From JAEHDI01 sp035455185 (GTDB lineage Bacteria > Acidobacteriota > Terriglobia > Bryobacterales > Bryobacteraceae), in the NCBI GenBank assembly GCA_035455185.1, contig DATIFQ010000447.1:1-36413 (forward strand): 36,413 nt of DNA, given 5' to 3'. Made by a program: the position numbers and the translations under genes. Positions 32,900 to 36,413 of the stretch are shown here, piece by piece. The notes beneath the pieces were generated by a model. The model was not told the DNA's origin. It saw only the letters and a program-made list of their open reading frames with translations, and searched no databases. Positions within the stretch are counted from its first letter, which is position 1. The number at the start of each line of letters is the position of its first letter.

Positions 32900-34150
32900 T
32901 CACTCGTACCGCAGGGCTTCGGCGGGGGTGATCCGGGTGGCGTTGCGCGATGGGTAGATGGTCGCAAGATAGCTGATGAGGATGGCGGCGGCGGCGATCC
33001 AAACAGCGTCAATCCAGCGGGGGTCGAACGGCACGTAGCTGAGCGCGTATACCTCTTCGTCCAGGCGCAGCCAGCGGTATCGGTCGGCGAGAAAGCAGAG
33101 AGTGTAGCCGGTGGCGAGCCCAATGACGGTTCCGACCGTGCCGATGAGGAGCCCCTGCCAGACAAAAATGCGGCGAATCTGCTCCCGCCGCGCGCCCATC
33201 GACGCGAGGATGGCGATGTCGCGGTACTTCTCCATCACCATCATCACCAGAGCGATCAGGATGTTCAGCGCGGCCACCAGAACGATCAGGCCGATCGTCA
33301 CGATGGTGACTGTCTTCTCCATCCGTAGGGCATTGAAGATCTGCCGGTTCTGCTCCATCCAGCTCGTCGCGGCCAAGTCCGGTCCCACCACCCGCTCAGC
33401 GGAACGGGCCACATCGGAGGCCAGGTTAACGTCGTCGATTTTCAGTTCGACCGCGTTCACCACGTCGCGCAGCGTGAATACCCGCTGTGCCGTCTTCAAT
33501 GATGTGAACGCCCAGGCGTAGTCGATCTCGAAGAAGCCGGTCTCGAATATGCCCACCACTCGGAACCGGAAGAAGCTCGGCTTTGGACCAAATGGAGTCA
33601 GTTCGCCCTGCGGTGTGATGACGGTGGCCACGCTATTCAGCGGCAGGCCGGTGCGGGCGGACAGCCGCGAGCCGAGAATGATTCCTGGGAGGCCGGACTG
33701 ATCGTCCAGCGCTTCGAGACGCCCCTCCTTTAGCCTCCGCAGCAGGCCTACCGTCTCCGAGCCGGATCCGGTCTGGATTCCTTTCAGCACAGCACCTTCC
33801 GACTGGAGAGGGCTCGACAGAAAAACTTGGCCGTAAAGCGTGGGCGATGCGGAGACGACATGGGGGAGGCGGCGCAACTTCGCGACGAGCGCCGGCCACT
33901 CGCTGATACCCTCGCCCGGCTGCTTCTCGAGGACCGTTACGTGCGACGTCGCTCCTAGCAGGCTGCGCTGGAGGGTGGACCGGAACCCGTTGTTGATGGC
34001 CAGCGCGACCACAAGGGCCATCACGCCCGCCGCCACTCCGATCACCGAGATCAGCGTGATGACAGAGATGACCACCTGCTTGCGCTTCGCCCGGAGATAG
34101 CGGGAGGCGACGAAGAACTCGAACCGCCCCCGCCTCCGTTCATCAGGCAT
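32900..34150 (-). CDS. LolC/LolE-type ABC transporter permease
   Basis: A 416-residue inner-membrane protein: FEFFVASRYLRAKRKQVVIS leads into a first helix, a large periplasmic domain follows (about 60-260), and three C-terminal helices flank REQIRRIFVWQGLLIGTVGT. This is the FtsX-type architecture of the lipoprotein-releasing permeases LolC and LolE. The ATPase LolD, often the next gene, is absent here; an HpnI-like gene follows instead after 3 bases. The 5' end overlaps the 3' end of lysS by 8 bases. A role in lipoprotein sorting to the outer membrane is inferred, with an ATPase encoded elsewhere. Confidence 0.9.
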   Translation of the reverse strand: MPDERRRGRFEFFVASRYLRAKRKQVVISVITLISVIGVAAGVMALVVALAINNGFRSTLQRSLLGATSHVTVLEKQPGEGISEWPALVAKLRRLPHVVSASPTLYGQVFLSSPLQSEGAVLKGIQTGSGSETVGLLRRLKEGRLEALDDQSGLPGIILGSRLSARTGLPLNSVATVITPQGELTPFGPKPSFFRFRVVGIFETGFFEIDYAWAFTSLKTAQRVFTLRDVVNAVELKIDDVNLASDVARSAERVVGPDLAATSWMEQNRQIFNALRMEKTVTIVTIGLIVLVAALNILIALVMMVMEKYRDIAILASMGARREQIRRIFVWQGLLIGTVGTVIGLATGYTLCFLADRYRWLRLDEEVYALSYVPFDPRWIDAVWIAAAAILISYLATIYPSRNATRITPAEALRYE

Positions 34151-35645
34151 CGAGGTCGCCCAAGCGGTCGGAGAGTCCGATCGGTCCCTCCGGCCGCAGC
34201 AACGGGAAGAGGATCACGTCCCGGATAGACTTCGAGTTGGTGAGGATCATGGCGATGCGGTCGATACCGATCCCTTCGCCCCCGGTGGGAGGCATTCCGT
34301 AACATAGGGCGCGGACGAAATCCTCGTCCATCTGGTGGGCCTCTTCGTCGCCGCTTTCCCGCATTTTGACCTGCATCTCGAAGCGGCGGCGCTGCTCCAG
34401 TGGATCGTTCAGCTCGGTATAGGCGTTGCCGAGTTCCATGCCCGCGGCGTAAATTTCAAACCGCTCGACCATGCCGGGCTCGTCGGGCTTGTTCTTCGAC
34501 AGCGGCGAGGTCTCGACCGGGTAGTCGTAGATGATCGTCGGCTGGATGAGATGCGACTCCGCGATTCGCTCGAACAGGTCCACCAACGCCTCGCCCGCCG
34601 AGGGCTTGCCGGAGCGCTTGCGCAGCCATTCGGGATCGCGGAGATCGTCCATCGAAGGCCGTTCACCATCCTTCCAGAACTCGATGATCGCCTCGCGCAT
34701 CGAGAACCGCCGAAGCCGGGAGAAGTCGATCTTAGTCCCCTGGTAGTCGACCTCGACCGATCCGGTAGCGTCGACGGTCACCTGCCGCAGCAATTCCTCG
34801 GAAAAGTCCATCAGACCCCGGTAGTCGGTATAAGCCTGATAGAACTCGAGCATCGTGAACTCCGGATTGTGCTGGGTGGAGATACCCTCGTTGCGGAAGT
34901 TCCGGTTGATCTCGTAAACGCGCTCCAGGCCGCCCACCACGAGCCGCTTCAGGTAGAGCTCGGGCGCGATGCGCAGATACAGATCAATGTCCAGTGTATT
35001 GTGATGCGTGACGAACGGCCGGGCGGTTGCGCCGCCGTAAAGAGGCTGCATCATTGGCGTCTCGACTTCGATGAAACCGCGCTCCTCGAGCCGCCGGCGG
35101 AATGATGACACGATGCGCGCCCGAGTAACGAAAGCTTTTCGCACTTCGGGGTTGGCGATGAGGTCGAGGTATCGTTGCCGGTAGCGCACCTCCACGTCTT
35201 CCAGTCCATGCCACTTTTCGGGCATAGACAGGAGAGTCTTGGCCAGATGCACAAGGCGCTCGGCATGGATGGAAAGCTCGCCGGTCCGCGTGCGGAAAAT
35301 GTATCCCTCGACGCCGATGATGTCGCCGATGTCGAGATTCTGATAGAGCGAGAAGTCGCGTTCGGACACTGCGTCCTTACGGATGTAGATCTGGATCCTC
35401 TCGCCGTTTTGCATCAGATGCACAAAGCCGGCCTTGCCCATGCGGCGAACGGTCTGTACGCGTCCGCAGACGCGGACGTTCATCTTGTCGGAGAGCTGTT
35501 CTTCGGTCTTCGGACCCCAAATCGCCAGGACCTCGGGAATGGTGTGTGTGAAGTCGAAACGGCTGCCGTACGGGCGGAAGCCAAGCGCTTCGATCTCACG
35601 GATGCGCTTGAGCCGCTGCTCGAGCAGTTCCTGTTCCAGTGACAA
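34143..35645 (-). CDS. lysS: Lysyl-tRNA synthetase, class II
   Basis: A 500-residue class II synthetase. The N-terminal OB fold includes KMNVRVCGRVQTVRRMGKAG. Class II motif 2 is FRNEGISTQHNPEFTMLEFY, and motif 3 is GEGIGIDRIAMILT near the C-terminus. The start is TTG at 35643-35645, preceded by AGGAGA (35651-35656 on the minus strand) at a 5-base spacing. It is the first gene of an eight-gene minus-strand run ending at 26631, so glycan and glycolipid genes may be expressed with translation genes. A perfect TATAAT lies upstream. Confidence 0.97.
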   Translation of the reverse strand: MSLEQELLEQRLKRIREIEALGFRPYGSRFDFTHTIPEVLAIWGPKTEEQLSDKMNVRVCGRVQTVRRMGKAGFVHLMQNGERIQIYIRKDAVSERDFSLYQNLDIGDIIGVEGYIFRTRTGELSIHAERLVHLAKTLLSMPEKWHGLEDVEVRYRQRYLDLIANPEVRKAFVTRARIVSSFRRRLEERGFIEVETPMMQPLYGGATARPFVTHHNTLDIDLYLRIAPELYLKRLVVGGLERVYEINRNFRNEGISTQHNPEFTMLEFYQAYTDYRGLMDFSEELLRQVTVDATGSVEVDYQGTKIDFSRLRRFSMREAIIEFWKDGERPSMDDLRDPEWLRKRSGKPSAGEALVDLFERIAESHLIQPTIIYDYPVETSPLSKNKPDEPGMVERFEIYAAGMELGNAYTELNDPLEQRRRFEMQVKMRESGDEEAHQMDEDFVRALCYGMPPTGGEGIGIDRIAMILTNSKSIRDVILFPLLRPEGPIGLSDRLGDLDA

Positions 35646-35671
35646 TGGGATCTCCTAGGCGGAAATCACCT

Positions 35672-35679
35672 ATTATAAT
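35672..35679. promoter_or_regulatory. Palindromic -10 box serving two divergent promoters
   Basis: ATTATAAT is its own reverse complement and so presents a perfect TATAAT to both strands: 35674-35679 for the plus-strand GT2 gene and 35677-35672 for lysS. The 40-base gap between the two starts leaves no room for separate promoters. On the lysS side the leader would be about 20 bases with a good Shine-Dalgarno. On the GT2 side transcription would begin at about the TTG codon. Confidence 0.5.
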
Positions 35680-35685
35680 TGAGCG

Positions 35686-36413
35686 TTGAAATCCATCTCC
35701 ATCGTCATTCCCGCCTATAACGAAGAGAATCGGTTGCCGGCGACGCTCGACAGGGTGCTCGAGTACCTGGATTCGAGACATTTTCCGCCGAGCGAGGTGA
35801 TCGTGGTGGACGACGGTTCGACCGATGGCACCGCGGTGGCCGCCGTACGTTACGGGGAAAGCGATTCCCGCGTGCGGCTGCTGAGGAATCCGGGCAATCG
35901 CGGCAAGGGGTACAGTGTGCGCCATGGCATGCTGGAAGCCGAAGGAGAGTGGCGGTTGTTCACGGACGCCGATCTTTCCGCTCCGATCGAGGAACTGGAC
36001 AAGCTCCTGGCGGCAGCGAGGGATAGCCGGGCGTCGGTGGTGATCGGTTCCCGTGCGCTCAACCGCTCGCTGATCCAGGTACATCAGTCATTCTTCCGCG
36101 AGACCGCCGGGCGCGTGTTCAACCTGTTGATGCGATTGCTCACCGGGTTGCCGTTCTGGGACACCCAGTGCGGTTTCAAGCTCTTCGACGCCCACGCGGC
36201 TCGCGAGGTTTTTCGCCGGCAGCGCATCGAGGGTTTTGGGTTCGACGTCGAAGTGCTGTTTATCGCCAGGAAACTGCGATTTCACGCCGTCGAAGTGCCG
36301 GTGCGGTGGAGCCACGTTGAGGGCACCAAGGTGCGGATGCTCAAGGACAGCATGGGTATGTTTGCCGATCTCGCCTGCGTGAGGTGGAATCAGCTGCGCG
36401 GGCTTTACCGGTA
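35686..36413 (+). CDS. Polyprenyl-phosphate glycosyltransferase, GT2 (Alg5/DPG-synthase-like), partial
   Basis: An open frame from TTG 35686-35688 to the window end (242 codons). An in-frame TGA at 35680-35682 limits the start to this codon. The GT2 N-terminus is KSISIVIPAYNEENRLPATL, followed by VIVVDDGSTDGTA, LRNPGNRGKGYSVRHGMLEA, and the DxD motif FTDADLSAP. DTQCGFKLFDAHAAREVFRR and GFGFDVEVLFIARK are specific to dolichyl/undecaprenyl-phosphate glucosyltransferases of the Alg5 type. These enzymes make a polyprenyl-phosphate sugar used by periplasmic GT-C enzymes such as the ArnT-like protein encoded nearby. No Shine-Dalgarno is visible; the C-terminus lies outside the window. Confidence 0.88.
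   Translation, partial: MKSISIVIPAYNEENRLPATLDRVLEYLDSRHFPPSEVIVVDDGSTDGTAVAAVRYGESDSRVRLLRNPGNRGKGYSVRHGMLEAEGEWRLFTDADLSAPIEELDKLLAAARDSRASVVIGSRALNRSLIQVHQSFFRETAGRVFNLLMRLLTGLPFWDTQCGFKLFDAHAAREVFRRQRIEGFGFDVEVLFIARKLRFHAVEVPVRWSHVEGTKVRMLKDSMGMFADLACVRWNQLRGLYR

Noticed and set aside
32051..33328. 425-codon plus-strand open frame
   Set aside because: Antisense to the HpnI-like and LolC/E-type genes; contains His/Asp/Arg-rich low-complexity typical of shadows.

Overview
All calls come from reading the sequence; no searches were run. The window is GC-rich and tightly packed (no gene-free stretch over 100 bases), with many 1-60 base gene overlaps and frequent GTG/TTG starts. A carboxypeptidase-regulatory-domain TonB-type receptor (Oar-like), a Tat-signal Gfo/Idh/MocA oxidoreductase, an HpnI-like glycosyltransferase, DUF362 proteins and an AmmeMemoRadiSam locus together suggest an Acidobacteriota genome of the Solibacter/Bryobacter kind. 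This lineage is inferred. No rRNA, tRNA, CRISPR array, transposase or phage gene was recognised.

Layout. (1) 1-5117, minus strand: a small protein plus nucleotidyltransferase pair, endonuclease IV (nfo), leucyl-tRNA synthetase (leuS) and a Gfo/Idh/MocA oxidoreductase cut by the window edge. (2) 5208-12045, plus strand: a six-gene operon encoding a NapH-NapG-like polyferredoxin fusion, a DUF6599-like lipoprotein, an aldo/keto-reductase-fold ferredoxin protein, a DUF362 protein, the AmmeMemoRadiSam radical SAM enzyme, and a Memo-AMMECR1 fusion. A membrane spermidine-synthase-like protein (minus) and a second DUF362 protein (plus) follow, to 15324. (3) 15292-18200, minus strand: a conventional aldo/keto reductase and two tandem secreted paralogues with a BsuPI-like C-terminal domain. 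(4) 18274-22461, plus strand: an unrecognised secreted protein and the Oar-like outer-membrane receptor. (5) 22509-26691, plus strand: ABC polysaccharide exporter (permease and ATPase), a small coiled-coil protein and a GT2-GT4 double glycosyltransferase. (6) 35645-26631, minus strand: an operon-like run of lysS, a LolC/E-type permease, an HpnI-like GT, a NodB-type deacetylase, an ArnT-like GT, a GT4, a coiled-coil protein and another GT4. (7) 35686 to the end, plus strand: a polyprenyl-phosphate GT2, divergent from lysS and cut by the edge.

How the genes may work together. Region 2 is the most unusual. Every product of the AmmeMemoRadiSam operon appears to carry an export or membrane signal: twin-arginine-like leaders on three proteins, a lipobox on one, a Sec-like leader on the Memo-AMMECR1 fusion, and an internal twin-arginine segment in the polyferredoxin. 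The aldo/keto-reductase-fold member has lost the usual catalytic Asp/Tyr/Lys. This points to an envelope-located, quinol-linked iron-sulfur version of a system normally thought of as cytoplasmic. Regions 5-7 form a surface-glycan and glycolipid locus: an exporter, four GT-A/GT-B glycosyltransferase genes, two coiled-coil proteins that may act as scaffolds, and a possible lipid-sugar chain (GT, deacetylase, ArnT-like transferase, polyprenyl-phosphate sugar synthase).
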